A stretch of 64,000 nt of DNA from Streptomyces noursei (GTDB lineage Bacteria > Actinomycetota > Actinomycetes > Streptomycetales > Streptomycetaceae): positions 1-64,000 of the forward strand of contig NZ_LWBU01000115.1 of the NCBI RefSeq assembly GCF_001646665.1, written 5' to 3'. The notes beneath the pieces were generated by a model. The model saw only the letters and a program-made list of their open reading frames with translations, ran no database searches and had not been told where the DNA came from. Below are positions 55,827 through 64,000 of the stretch, piece after piece; the first letter of the stretch is position 1, and every line of letters begins with the position of its first letter. Both the position numbers and the translations under genes were made by a program.

Positions 55827-55869
55827 ACCGTCCACCTTGCCCCGCCGCCGGAACGTACGCATACGGAAA

Positions 55870-55905
55870 AGGGCGGGCACCGTGCCGTCCCACGGTGTCC
55901 GCCCT
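55870..55905. terminator. Strong hairpin after amino-acid permease
   Basis: 15-base arms AGGGCGGGCACCGTG (55870-55884) and CACGGTGTCCGCCCT (55891-55905), one G-T pair, loop of 6 bases; 18 bp beyond the permease stop on the minus strand. Confidence 0.85.
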
Positions 55906-55923
55906 CTCCGGGCCGGGTGTGCG

Positions 55924-57477
55924 TCAGTCCTCGACCACGAGTGCCGGGGTCTCCTTGGTGAGGACCTCGCCGCGGAAGAACTCCGGGCTGCGGCGCTGCA
56001 TCACCAGCATGATGACCACGCCGAGGAGCAGCAGGCCGACGCCGATCACGAAGACCGAGCCGATGCCGAACACCGACGAGCCGCTGCCGTAGGCGGGGTC
56101 CCGGATGTCGTACAGCGTCTGGCCGAAGACCGCGGTGAGCATCAGGCCGCCGAGTCCCGGGAGGATCCCCTTGACGGTGAGGTCGCGCGCCGAGCGGCGC
56201 AGCTCGCGGCGGAAGAACCAGACACAGGCGAAGGCGGTGATCGCGTAGTAGAAGCAGATCATCAGGCCGAGCGCGTAGATGGTGTCGATGAGGACGTTCT
56301 CGCTGACCAGCGACATCACGGCGTAGAAGAGGCCGGTGGCGACGCCGGCGACGACCGTGGCACGGCCGGGGGTCTTGAACCGCGGGTGGATCCTGGCGAA
56401 GGAGGCCGGCATCGCCCGGTAGGTGCTCATGGCCAGGGCGGTGCGCGCCACCGGGATGAAGGTGGTCTGGAGGCTCGCGGCGGCGGAGGCGACGACGGCG
56501 AGGAAGAGCAGGACCCCGAGGCCGGAGCCCATGACCGGTTCGGCGAGCACGGCGAAGACGTTGTCCGCGGTGTCCGGGTTGCCGAGGCCGGTGCCCTTGT
56601 CGCCGATGCCCGCGTACATCTGGGAGGCGATGGCGATCATCAGGTACGAGGCGACGATCACGACCATGGCGAGCATGGCGGCGCGGCCGGGCGTCCGGGC
56701 GCTTCCGGTGCTCTCCTCGTTGATGGACAGGCAGGCGTCCCAGCCCCAGTAGATGAAGATCGAGAGGGACAGGCCGGCGGTGAAGGCGGTGAAGGACTCG
56801 ACGCCGAAGGGGTTCATCCACGACCAGGAGAAGTCGAGCGATCCGGCCACGTCGTCGGCCTTGGTCACCGCCATGACGGCGAAGATCACCAGCACGGTGA
56901 GCTGGAGGCCGACCAGGGCGTACTGCACCCACTTGGTGGCGGTGATGCCGCGGTAGCTGATCGCCGTGGCGATGGCGATGAAGGCCAGCGTGGTGAGGAT
57001 GTGCGCGGCCTTGTCGCCGTCGAGGGCGGCGACCGACTCGCTGCCGGTGACCTCGCCGAGGAGCAGGTAGAAGTAGGACGTCGCGACGCCCGCGAGGTTG
57101 GAGAGGACCACGATCGTGGCCACCAGCAGGCCCCAGCCGCACATCCAGCCGACCTTGGGTCCGAAGGCCTTGACCGACCAGGTGAAGGAGGTGCCGCAGT
57201 CCGGGACCGCCCGGTTCAGCTCGCGGTAGGCGAAGGCCACCAGGAGCATCGGGATGAATCCGGCCAGGAAGATCGCCGGCATCTGCAGGCCGACCTCGGT
57301 GACCGTGGGGCCGAGCGTGGCCGTGAGGCAGTAGACGGGGGCCACGGTGGACACACCGATGACGGCGCCACCCATCAGCCCGACGGAGTTGTCGCCGAGC
57401 CCCTTCTTGCGTACGCCCCCTTCGGGGCCGCCCATTACCGTGTCTCCGGCCTGGGGCCGCGCTTCCACCTGAGTCAT
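55924..57477 (-). CDS. APC-superfamily amino-acid permease
   Basis: 517 residues, about 13-14 transmembrane helices. Family blocks are KKGLGDNSVGLMGGAVIGVS, VAPVYCLTATLGPTV, and PDCGTSFTWSVKAFGPKVGW, as in the APC amino acid/polyamine branch. It imports an amino acid or amine by proton or substrate exchange. The first ATG (57477) has no ribosome site, while an internal ATG at 57435 has GGAG 8 bases upstream and would give 503 residues. The upstream region can fold into nested stems. Confidence 0.92.
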   Translation of the reverse strand: MTQVEARPQAGDTVMGGPEGGVRKKGLGDNSVGLMGGAVIGVSTVAPVYCLTATLGPTVTEVGLQMPAIFLAGFIPMLLVAFAYRELNRAVPDCGTSFTWSVKAFGPKVGWMCGWGLLVATIVVLSNLAGVATSYFYLLLGEVTGSESVAALDGDKAAHILTTLAFIAIATAISYRGITATKWVQYALVGLQLTVLVIFAVMAVTKADDVAGSLDFSWSWMNPFGVESFTAFTAGLSLSIFIYWGWDACLSINEESTGSARTPGRAAMLAMVVIVASYLMIAIASQMYAGIGDKGTGLGNPDTADNVFAVLAEPVMGSGLGVLLFLAVVASAAASLQTTFIPVARTALAMSTYRAMPASFARIHPRFKTPGRATVVAGVATGLFYAVMSLVSENVLIDTIYALGLMICFYYAITAFACVWFFRRELRRSARDLTVKGILPGLGGLMLTAVFGQTLYDIRDPAYGSGSSVFGIGSVFVIGVGLLLLGVVIMLVMQRRSPEFFRGEVLTKETPALVVED

Positions 57478-57803
57478 GTGAGGGACGTTAGGTGCTGCGG
57501 TTTCCACATCCGGAAGAAGGAACTCCGCGATCTTTCCCTTGCATTGAGAGGTTCGAGCGGGCGTTACGGCAAGGAAAGAAAGATTGCCGTGCGTCGACGC
57601 CGACCGATTGGTAGGTGAAATCCGCACCGTTCGATATGCGGGAACCGCAGCTGTGACCGAAATGCCCGTTTCCAAAATTTCCCGCACTGTTTTCGGCCAG
57701 GCCGTACGGGCGCCCCCGCCCCGCCGCACGAGGTGGAGCGCGTGGCCGTGCGGGGGGGCCGGGCACGACCGGGCGGGGGGCCGGCCGGGGGCCGGACCGG
57801 GCC
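57478..57803 (-). promoter_or_regulatory. 326-bp upstream region of permease, with nested inverted repeats
   Basis: The region from 57478 to 57690 is clearly less GC-rich than its neighbours. On the minus strand an outer stem pairs CTGCGGTTCC (plus 57641-57650) with GGAAACCGCAG (plus 57495-57505). An inner stem pairs CTTTCCTTGC (plus 57569-57578) with GCAAGGGAAAG (plus 57532-57542). A CGCA/TGCG hairpin sits between them. No gene is seen. The role as a structured leader is inferred. Confidence 0.5.
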
Positions 57804-58217
57804 TCAGCCGAGGAGCGCGTACACCGTGGACGCCCGGGCCGCGGGCTCCGTCTCGCCCTCCGCGGTCATGGTGATCTCGGCGAACGCCATCCGTCTGCCC
57901 AGCTTGGTGATCCGCGCGTCCACGAGGACGTCGGCCCCGGTCACCGCCCGCATGAAGCTGGTGGACTGCTGCACGGTGGTCATGGGCACGAACGCGCCCC
58001 GCGCCGAGGACACCGCGATCACCGTCGCCGTGTCGGCCGCCGCCATCAGGGCCTGCCCCGACAGCCCGCCCCCTTCCCGTGCCAGCCGTCCGTCCCACGG
58101 CAGCCGCAGCACGGCGTGCGCCTCACCCGCCTCCACGACGGACAGGCCGAGCTCCAGCACCCAGGGGGCGAAGTTGTCGGCGAGGATCTTGTCGGCTTCG
58201 ACGAGCGTGAGAGTCAT
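57804..58217 (-). CDS. PaaI-family acyl-CoA thioesterase (hotdog fold)
   Basis: 137 residues with a single hotdog domain of the PaaI/YbgC type: LREGGGLSGQALMAAADTAT-like catalytic helix and TTVQQSTSFMRAVTGADVLV. It hydrolyses acyl-CoA thioesters, often of phenylacetate-like acids. ATG 58217 is the family start; a longer open frame upstream is a shadow of the neighbouring gene. It is followed after 78 bp by the pentapeptide-repeat gene upstream on the same strand. Confidence 0.9.
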   Translation of the reverse strand: MTLTLVEADKILADNFAPWVLELGLSVVEAGEAHAVLRLPWDGRLAREGGGLSGQALMAAADTATVIAVSSARGAFVPMTTVQQSTSFMRAVTGADVLVDARITKLGRRMAFAEITMTAEGETEPAARASTVYALLG

Positions 58218-58294
58218 GCCGGGATGCTGCCGCCGCGCCCCGCCGCCGAAACCCCCGCCCCCGCCCCCGCCCCGACGTCTCGCGGGCCGCCGGG

Positions 58295-58897
58295 TCAGCC
58301 CAGCCGGAAGCCGAGCGCCGTCGCGACGACCACCGCCTGCTCCAGGTCGATCCGGGCGCCCGCCACCTCCGCCGCCAGCGGGTCCAGCGAGGACAGGTCG
58401 CTGCCCCGCAGGTCCGCGTCCTTCAGCACGGCGCCGCCGAGCGCCGCGCCGGACAGGTCGCAGCGGACGAGGCTCGCCCCCTGCAGACGGGCCGCGGTCA
58501 GGTCGGCCTCGCGCAGGCGGACGCCGTCGAAGCCGGCCTTCCGCAGGTCGGCGCCCCGCAAGCCGGTGAACGACCAGTCGCCGCCGGTCACCTCCAGGAG
58601 CCCGAACGTCGACTGCTCGAAGCGGCTGCCGAGGAACTTGCACTGCTCGAAGCGCGCGTCGAAGAAGCCGCACTTGCGGAAGGAGCAGTTGGTGAACGCC
58701 GCACCCGTGTGGCGCGAGGCGTTGAAGCGCACGCCGGAGAAGACGCACTCGTCGAAGACCGCCCCCTCGTTCACGACCTCCGTCCAGTCCGTGTCGTAGA
58801 AGGTGCAGCCCGTGTACGTCGTCCCGGGGCCGAGCTCCCGGGCGTACCAGTCCTCACCACGGACGACGAGATCGCGTGCGTTCACCATGCGGCCCAT
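58295..58897 (-). CDS. Pentapeptide-repeat protein
   Basis: 200 residues built of pentapeptide repeats A(D/N)LxX from about residue 45 to 185 (CTFYDTDWTEVV, ADLRKAGFDGVRLREADLTA), which form a right-handed four-sided helix. Some such proteins (MfpA, Qnr) mimic DNA and protect gyrase; most have no known role, and this one lacks a clear gyrase-binding tip. Two starts are close: ATG 58897 and ATG 58888; neither has a strong ribosome site. Confidence 0.9.
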   Translation of the reverse strand: MGRMVNARDLVVRGEDWYARELGPGTTYTGCTFYDTDWTEVVNEGAVFDECVFSGVRFNASRHTGAAFTNCSFRKCGFFDARFEQCKFLGSRFEQSTFGLLEVTGGDWSFTGLRGADLRKAGFDGVRLREADLTAARLQGASLVRCDLSGAALGGAVLKDADLRGSDLSSLDPLAAEVAGARIDLEQAVVVATALGFRLG

Positions 58898-58946
58898 TGA
58901 ACCGGCCGCCACTGACAACCGGCCGTCACTGGACACCGGCGTCACT

Positions 58947-58994
58947 CACGATCGGCCGCCTCTCACGATCGGCCGCCTCTCGCGATCGGCCGGG
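58947..58994. repeat. 17-bp tandem repeat, about 2.8 copies
   Basis: Two exact copies of CACGATCGGCCGCCTCT and a third of which 14 bases remain (CGCGATCGGCCGGG), in the spacer before the DUF3303-like gene's stop. Confidence 0.75.
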
Positions 58995-59001
58995 CGCGGC
59001 C

Positions 59002-59298
59002 TCAGGAGGAGAGGAAGCGCTGCACGCCGGTCCGGACGTCGTCGCCGTTCATCACGGGAATCATCGTGATCTTGGCGTTGAGCTCCATGAAGAGCGGTTC
59101 GCAGATGACCGGTACGTGCGAGGGGTCCTCCAGGTCGAAGACGACGAACGCGGTGCGCATCCCGTCGATCGCCCCGAAGTAGGCGGCCTCCGGGCGCACC
59201 CGGTCCATGAGGGAGCCAAGGATCGCGTCGAGCCGGTCGCCCCGGATCGCGTCGTTCGCCTTCTCCGTGTCCATCTGGCACATCATCATCGTGCGCAT
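59002..59298 (-). CDS. Small conserved protein (DUF3303-like)
   Basis: 98 residues: a ferredoxin-like alpha/beta fold is suggested by DTEKANDAIRGDRLDAIL, EAAYFGAIDGMRTAFVVF, and DLEDPSHVPVICEPLF. No catalytic motif. ATG 59298 follows GGAGAGG. It is divergent from afsR across 245 bp, so they may share control sequences. Confidence 0.72.
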   Translation of the reverse strand: MRTMMMCQMDTEKANDAIRGDRLDAILGSLMDRVRPEAAYFGAIDGMRTAFVVFDLEDPSHVPVICEPLFMELNAKITMIPVMNGDDVRTGVQRFLSS

Positions 59299-59543
59299 GT
59301 GTCCGCCTCTCCCGGATCGCGGTCGCCCCCGTCCAGGCCCAGTGTTCGCGGGCGGGGCGCCCCGCGCATCCGGGCGGGACCGTCCGGGTGGGCACCCGGC
59401 ACGCACCGGACTGACGGCCCGTCAGGTCCGTGGACGGGAGATCGTGTCACGACCTTGTGCAGAGCGTCACCCACTGCTGACGCAAACGCCATCGACAAGG
59501 CAGACTGTCGGGGGCGAAACCAGCGGTACGGGCAGGGGGAGCT

Positions 59544-62500
59544 ATGGACCGTGAAGACGGGCCGCGAGTGCCGGAGCAGCGCACTCCACAGCCGGGTCCC
59601 GCGGCGGGCGGCGACGTCCGCGCGGGCGACCCCCGCGGCGGCCCGCACGGTGAGCACGGCGGCCCGCGCGGCGGTCCGCACGGCGACGGCCTCCACGACG
59701 ACCTGCGGTTCGGTGTGCTCGGTCCCGTACGGGCCTGGCGCGACGGCGAGGCCCTGCCGTCCGGATCCCCGCAGCAGCGAGCCCTGCTGGCCGCGCTGCT
59801 GCTGCGCGACGGGCGCACGGCGACGGCGGCCGAGCTGATCGACGCCATCTGGGGCGACGAGCCGCCCTCGCAGGCCCTCGCCGCGGTACGGACGTACGCC
59901 TCCCGGCTGCGCAAGGTCCTCCCGCCGGGCGTGCTGGTCAGCGAGTCGGGCGGGTACGCGATCCGGGGCCGGTCCGACGCCCTCGACCTGAACGTCGCGC
60001 AGGAACTGGCCGCCGAGGCGGAGAAGGCACGGGCCGGCGGCGACCGCGACCAGGCCCGGGGCTGATCGACAAGTCGCTCGGCCTGTGGGACGGCGAACCC
60101 CTCGCCTCCGTGCCCGGCCCGTACGCCGAGACGCAGCGCGCCCGCCTGGAGGAGTGGCGGCTCCAGCTGCTGGAGGCCCGGCTCGACCTGGACCTGGAGT
60201 GCGGTCACCACGCGGAGGCGGTGTCCGAGCTGACGGCCCTGACCGCCGCGCACCCGCTGCGCGAACGGCTGCGGGAGCTGCTGATGCTGGCGCTCTACCG
60301 CAGCGGGCGGCAGGCGGAGGCCCTCGCCGTGTACGCCGACACGCGCCGGCTCCTCGCGGACGAGCTGGGCGTCGATCCGCGCCCGGAGCTGGCCCGGCTC
60401 CAGCAGCGCATCCTGCGGGCCGACGCGGAACTGGCCCGCCCGGTGGAGGACCCGTCGCCCGCCCCCGCCGTCTCGCGGCCCGCCCAGCTGCCGGCCACGG
60501 TGCCGGACTTCACCGGGCGGGCGGCGTTCGTGCGGGAGCTGAGCGACCGGCTCGCGACGGCCGAGGGCTCGGTGATGGCCGTCTCCGCGCTGGCGGGCAT
60601 CGGCGGGGTCGGCAAGACCACGCTCGCCGTGCACGTCGCCCACGCGGCCCGCCCGCGCTTCCCGGACGGACAGCTGTACGTGGACCTCCAGGGCGCGGGC
60701 GCGCGCTCCGCGGAACCCGAGACCGTGCTGGGTGCCTTCCTGCGGGCGCTCGGCACGCAGGACTCGGCCATCCCCGACACCCTCGACGAGCGGGCCGCGC
60801 TGTACCGGTCGACGCTCGCCGGGCGGCGGGTGCTGGTCCTGCTGGACAACGCGCGCGACGCCGCGCAGGTGCGCCCGCTGCTGCCCGGTACGGAGGGGTG
60901 CGCCGCCCTGGTCACCAGCCGGGTCCGGATGGTCGACCTGGCGGGGGCCCACCTGGTGGACCTGGACGTGATGTCGCCGGAGGAGGCCCTCCAGCTCTTC
61001 ACCAAGATCGTGGGCGCCGAGCGGGTCCAGGCGGAGCGGGAGGCGGCGCTGGACGTGGTCGCCGCGTGCGGCTTCCTGCCGCTGGCCATCCGCATCGCCG
61101 CGTCCCGCCTGGCGGCGCGCCGCACCTGGACGGTGACGGTGCTCGCGGCCAAGCTCGCCGACGAGCGCCGCCGCCTCGACGAGCTCCAGGCGGGCGACCT
61201 CGCGGTCAAGGCCACGTTCGAGCTGGGCTACGGGCAGCTGGAGCCCGCGCAGGCGCGGGCGTTCCGCCTCCTGGGCCTCGCCGACGGCCCGGACATGTCC
61301 CTCGCCGCCGCGGCGGCCGTCCTGGACCTGCCGCTCCACGAGGCGGAGGACCTCCTGGAGTCCCTGGTCGACACCTCGCTCCTGGAGTCGGCCGCGCCGG
61401 GCCGCTACCGCTACCACGACCTGGTCCGCCTCTACGCGCGTGCATGCGCCGACCGCGACGAACAGCCCCCGTCGGAGCGGGACCTGGCGCTCTCCCGCCT
61501 GCTGGACTTCTACCTGTCGACGGCGGCCCGCGTCTACGCCATCGAGCGCCCGGGCGACCGCCTGGTCGACCACCTGGAGCCGACCACGTACGCCGGTCTG
61601 ACCTTCACCGACCGCCACACGGCGCTGGACTGGCTCTACACCGAAGCCAACTGCCTCCTCGCCTGCGCCCGCCAGGCCACCGGCGGGCCGCGCCTGCGCG
61701 CCGCCGTCGACCTGCTCTGGGCCGCCCAGGACCTCGCCGAGTCCGGCGCGAACTCCAAGATGTACGAGACGGCCGCGCTGAGCGCCCTGGAGGCCGCCGG
61801 GGAGTCGGGCGACGCCCGTACGGAAGGCCGGGCCCGTACGTCGATGACGAACGTGCACCTGGTGGCCGGCCGGTACCGGGAAGCGGACCGGGAGGCCGAG
61901 ACGGCCGCACGGCTGGCGGCCGACGCCGGCGACCCGGCTCCCGTCTACTGGGCGGACAACGACCGGGGGATCATCGCCTTCAACCAGGGCCGGCACGAGG
62001 AGGCGGAGGCGTTCCTGTACAAGGCCATGGAGGGCTCCCGCGTCGACGACAACCTCCCGGGCGAGGCGAGCGCCATGTGCAACCTCTCGCGCATCCACCT
62101 GTCCATGGGGCGCGTCTCGCAGGCCATCACCCTGGCGCAGAAGGGTGTCGAACTCTACGAGCGGATAGGGCACACGCTGCGACTGGCCAACGCGCGGTAC
62201 GCCCTGGGCGTCGCCCTCACGCACGCCCGTCGTCATGCCGAGGCGCTGGAGCAACTGGCGGAGGCCCTGCACCGGTTCGAGACCAACCGTCAGCGTCTGT
62301 GGGCCGGGACGACGCACTGGCGCATCGCGCAGACCCATCTGTCCGCCCAGCGGGCGGCCCGGGCGGCGCAACACGCGGAACAGGCGTTGGCCATAGGGTG
62401 CATCGGGGGCGACCGCATCCGTGGCAGTGTGCTGATCACCCTGGGCAAGGCGCTGGACCGCCTGGGCCAGACGGGCCGGGCGCGCGCGTGCTGGCGTGAG

Positions 62501-62584
62501 GCGCTGGCCCTGCACGAGCAGTCGGGGGCGGCCGCGGAAGCGGAGGAGGCCCGTGAGCTGCTGTCCCCGCTGACCGCCGCGTGA
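59544..62584 (+). pseudogene. afsR: AfsR-type global regulator (SARP + NB-ARC + TPR), frameshifted
   Basis: Reading frames 59544-60065 and 60062-62584 together encode a protein of about 1013 residues closely matching AfsR. The first has the OmpR-like DNA-binding domain (LRFGVLGPVRAWRDGE, LAAVRTYASRLRKVL). The second has the BTAD, the NB-ARC ATPase (GIGGVGKTTLAVHVAH) and TPRs. At 60058-60061 there are four G where five would keep the frame: the first frame runs into TGA at 60063-60065. If real, no full-length activator is made, though GTG 60110 could start an N-truncated ATPase. It could equally be an assembly error at a G run. AfsR is phosphorylated by AfsK and activates afsS. ATG 59544 follows GGGGGAG. 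Confidence 0.88.
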
Positions 62585-62599
62585 CATCCCCCAGCAGCG

Positions 62600-62621
62600 C
62601 GTTCATCGAACGTTTATGCCG
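62600..62621 (+). promoter_or_regulatory. AfsR-type operator upstream of afsS
   Basis: Two 11-bp direct repeats, CGTTCATCGAA (62600-62610) and CGTTTATGCCG (62611-62621), the pattern AfsR is known to bind at the afsS -35 region in S. coelicolor. It lies in the spacer between afsR and afsS, 137 bp before the afsS start. Confidence 0.75.
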
Positions 62622-62757
62622 GACCGGCATGCTGCATCGCAGTCGATCCGCCGCATCGGGGGGTACGCGGGTCCACTAGCCTTCTGTCCGGCGGCCATCG
62701 GGGGAGTCGCCGGGCAGAAGGAACGCACACTCCATCAGCACCTCACGGGGGAACATC

Positions 62758-62985
62758 ATGAGCGAGTCCGCGAAGAAGCCGGCCGACATCACGACGATGG
62801 GCGACCACCACACGCCGGCTCCGCCGGCCCAGGACCTCATCACCATGAAGGACCACCACACGCCCGCGCCGCCCGCCCAGGACACGATCACCACGATGGG
62901 CGACCACCACACGCCCGCCCCGCCGGCGCAGGACACCATCACCACGCTCGGCGACCACCACACGCCCGCCCCTCCGGCGGGCTGA
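62758..62985 (+). CDS. afsS: AfsS-like small repeat protein
   Basis: 75 residues made almost wholly of four repeats of about 16 residues ending in DHHTPAPPAQD (17-26, 32-42, 49-59 and 66-75 in part), each preceded by ITT(M/L)G or ITMK. AfsS (AfsR2) of S. coelicolor is 63 residues with three DNHMP-type repeats, acts downstream of AfsR and stimulates antibiotic synthesis. Here DNHMP has become DHHTP and there are four copies. ATG 62758 with GGGGGAACATC upstream. The position right after afsR fixes the identity. Confidence 0.88.
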   Translation: MSESAKKPADITTMGDHHTPAPPAQDLITMKDHHTPAPPAQDTITTMGDHHTPAPPAQDTITTLGDHHTPAPPAG

Positions 62986-63010
62986 CGAGAACGCACCTCT
63001 GATCGGGGAA

Positions 63011-63047
63011 CGGCCGCGGCGGCACGGAGGGGGAGCCGCCGCGGTCG
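63011..63047. terminator. Hairpin terminator after afsS
   Basis: CGGCCGCGGCGGC (63011-63023) pairs with GCCGCCGCGGTCG (63035-63047), 26 bp after the afsS stop. Confidence 0.8.
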
Positions 63048-63077
63048 TGGCCGCCCCGCAGGGTTGGGCGGACAGGG

Positions 63078-63113
63078 CGAAGGGCACCGGGCCTAGTGGT
63101 CCGGTGCCCTTCG
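63078..63113. terminator. Second hairpin, between convergent afsS and secreted-protein genes
   Basis: Perfect 13-base arms CGAAGGGCACCGG and CCGGTGCCCTTCG with a 10-base loop. It can serve the minus-strand gene that ends at 63154. Confidence 0.85.
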
Positions 63114-63153
63114 TGCGTGGGGGCGGATCGCGCCGCCGGCCGCGCGGGTGGCG

Positions 63154-63696
63154 TCAGAGCGCGGTCTTCGACGCGGTGTCGACGACGCACTCCTTGTACT
63201 CGCTGCCGTCGCCCGTACCGGTGTACGTCGTCGTGGCCTCGGCCTGCTGGGAGGCGCCCGCCTTGACGGTCAGACCGGTCACGTTGGCGCGCGCGGTGGT
63301 CGCGGTGGACGTGGAGTCGCCGCGGAACTTCATGGTGATGTTGTACGTGTAGTCCAGCGAGCCGCTGTTGGTGACGGTGATCCGGGCGACGAGGTTCTTG
63401 CCCGAGTCGTCCATCCGGCACTCGTCGATCTTGATGTCGCGGGCGGCCTTGTTGGCGCTGCTGGAGCCGCCGGGCACGGAGACGCCACCGGAGCTGCTGC
63501 TGCTGCCGCTGTCGTTGCTGCCACCGGTGGTGCTGCTGCCGGAGTCGTAACCGGAACCCGACCCCGAACCGGAGTCGGAGCTGTGGCTGCTGCTGCCGCT
63601 GTTGCTGCTGCAGCCGCCGCCGGAGCCGCGCGCCCCGGTGAGTGCGACGATCGCGATACCGAACACGGCGACAGCGCGGACATGGCGGAGCTTCAC
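63154..63696 (-). CDS. Secreted protein with Ser/Gly-rich linker and FxLYD-like domain
   Basis: 180 residues. A signal peptide (LRHVRAVAVFGIAIVALTGA) is followed by a Ser/Gly-rich linker of about 60 residues and a C-terminal beta-sandwich (ARITVTNSGSLDYTYNITMKF) with conserved Cys pair (DECRMDD and EYKECVVD). The fold looks like the FxLYD/DUF4352-like extracellular immunoglobulin-like family. The lipobox is poor (GGGC), so lipid anchoring is uncertain. GTG 63696 follows GGGGG. Function unknown. Confidence 0.78.
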   Translation of the reverse strand: MKLRHVRAVAVFGIAIVALTGARGSGGGCSSNSGSSSHSSDSGSGSGSGYDSGSSTTGGSNDSGSSSSSGGVSVPGGSSSANKAARDIKIDECRMDDSGKNLVARITVTNSGSLDYTYNITMKFRGDSTSTATTARANVTGLTVKAGASQQAEATTTYTGTGDGSEYKECVVDTASKTAL

Positions 63697-63779
63697 GTTC
63701 AACCCCCGTTGAAAGTGTGAGTGAGTGGGGCCCAAGCTTGACGGGCGCACGTCACCCTAGCAGCGCACGGGGCCCTCCC

Positions 63780-63821
63780 CCGCCCGCCCGGCCCGTGGCC
63801 CCGCCCGCCCGGCCCGTGGCC
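63780..63821. repeat. 21-bp tandem repeat, two copies
   Basis: Two exact copies of a unit reading CCGCCCGCCCGGCCCGTGGCC, in the divergent spacer between the secreted-protein gene and the last gene. Confidence 0.8.
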
Positions 63822-63912
63822 CGGACGGCGCCCGCGGCCGTCCTGTGGCGCCCCTCCCCCGGTCGGCGTAGCGTCGGGATCGAGAGCCCGATCCCCCCAA
63901 GGGAGGCCGACG

Positions 63913-64000
63913 ATGGTCCGCAATGTCATCGGCTCGATCCTCGCTCTCGTCGGAGCGGCGGCCGCCGTATGGAGCCCCTTCCACGCCTGGTACGACGGCC
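63913..64000 (+). CDS. Membrane protein, 5' part only (runs off right edge)
   Basis: 29 complete codons visible: MVRNVIGSILALVGAAAA then WSPFHAWYDG, a hydrophobic N-terminal segment that looks like a transmembrane helix. ATG 63913 follows AAGGGAGGCC. The rest lies outside the window; no function can be given. Confidence 0.7.
   Translation, partial: MVRNVIGSILALVGAAAAVWSPFHAWYDG

Noticed and set aside
60085..62499. 804-residue open frame in a third phase over afsR
   Set aside because: Out of phase with the conserved NB-ARC and TPR sequence, with Arg/Pro/Gly-rich product; a shadow of afsR.
62990..63150. CRISPR-like repeats near afsS
   Set aside because: The repetition is the internal repeat of the afsS coding sequence and two terminator hairpins; no regular spacers exist.

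Overview
The window looks like a Streptomyces chromosome. GC is very high throughout, starts are often GTG or TTG with strong GGAG-type ribosome sites, and the gene content is typical of the genus: afsR/afsS, a gamma-butyrolactone (GBL) synthase and receptor, an XRE/DUF397 pair, FbiC, and a GPP34 protein. There are no rRNA genes, CRISPR arrays or intact insertion sequences. One tRNA is present, tRNA-Arg(CCT).

Region 1 (1-8284) looks like the regulatory edge of a natural-product gene cluster that continues to the left. It holds a biotin carboxylase cut by the window edge, a soluble histidine kinase and a domesticated IS701-like transposase, these three overlapping as one operon. A pseudo-GBL-receptor, a short-chain dehydrogenase, an NmrA-like reductase, a GBL receptor and an AfsA-like synthase follow. 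Two intergenic regions share an ARE-like motif.

Region 2 (8493-17437) has a small OB-fold membrane protein (YqiJ-like), a flotillin (YqiK-like) and a 1612-residue DUF3686/AAA+ 'DNA repair ATPase', with a divergent PucR-type regulator. Region 3 (18223-27055) carries an alanine/sodium symporter, NhaA, a HelD/UvrD-like helicase with an unusual C-terminal module, tRNA-Arg followed by a truncated Uma2 remnant, an isochorismatase-like protein and a lipoprotein.

Region 4 (27456-35558) is a run of eight plus-strand, mostly membrane genes: DHA2 exporter, HdeD-like, YihY-like, SHOCT, DUF7144-like and diacylglycerol-kinase-like proteins. Region 5 (35629-46751) has a large polytopic membrane protein, a D-Ala-D-Ala carboxypeptidase with a long disordered cytoplasmic region, GPP34, the XRE/DUF397 pair, a sodium:solute symporter and a degenerate ADP-ribosylglycohydrolase.

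Region 6 (45630-52737) is a possible minus-strand operon: F420-dependent oxidoreductase, FbiC (F420 chromophore synthesis), a STAND NTPase with TPRs, and the ADP-ribosylglycohydrolase-like protein. Region 7 (52829-59298) holds metabolic and regulatory genes, including an amino-acid permease whose upstream region can fold into nested stems. Region 8 (59544-62985) is afsR, interrupted here by an apparent one-base deletion, followed by afsS with an AfsR-type operator between them. The right end has a secreted Ser/Gly-rich protein and the start of a further gene.
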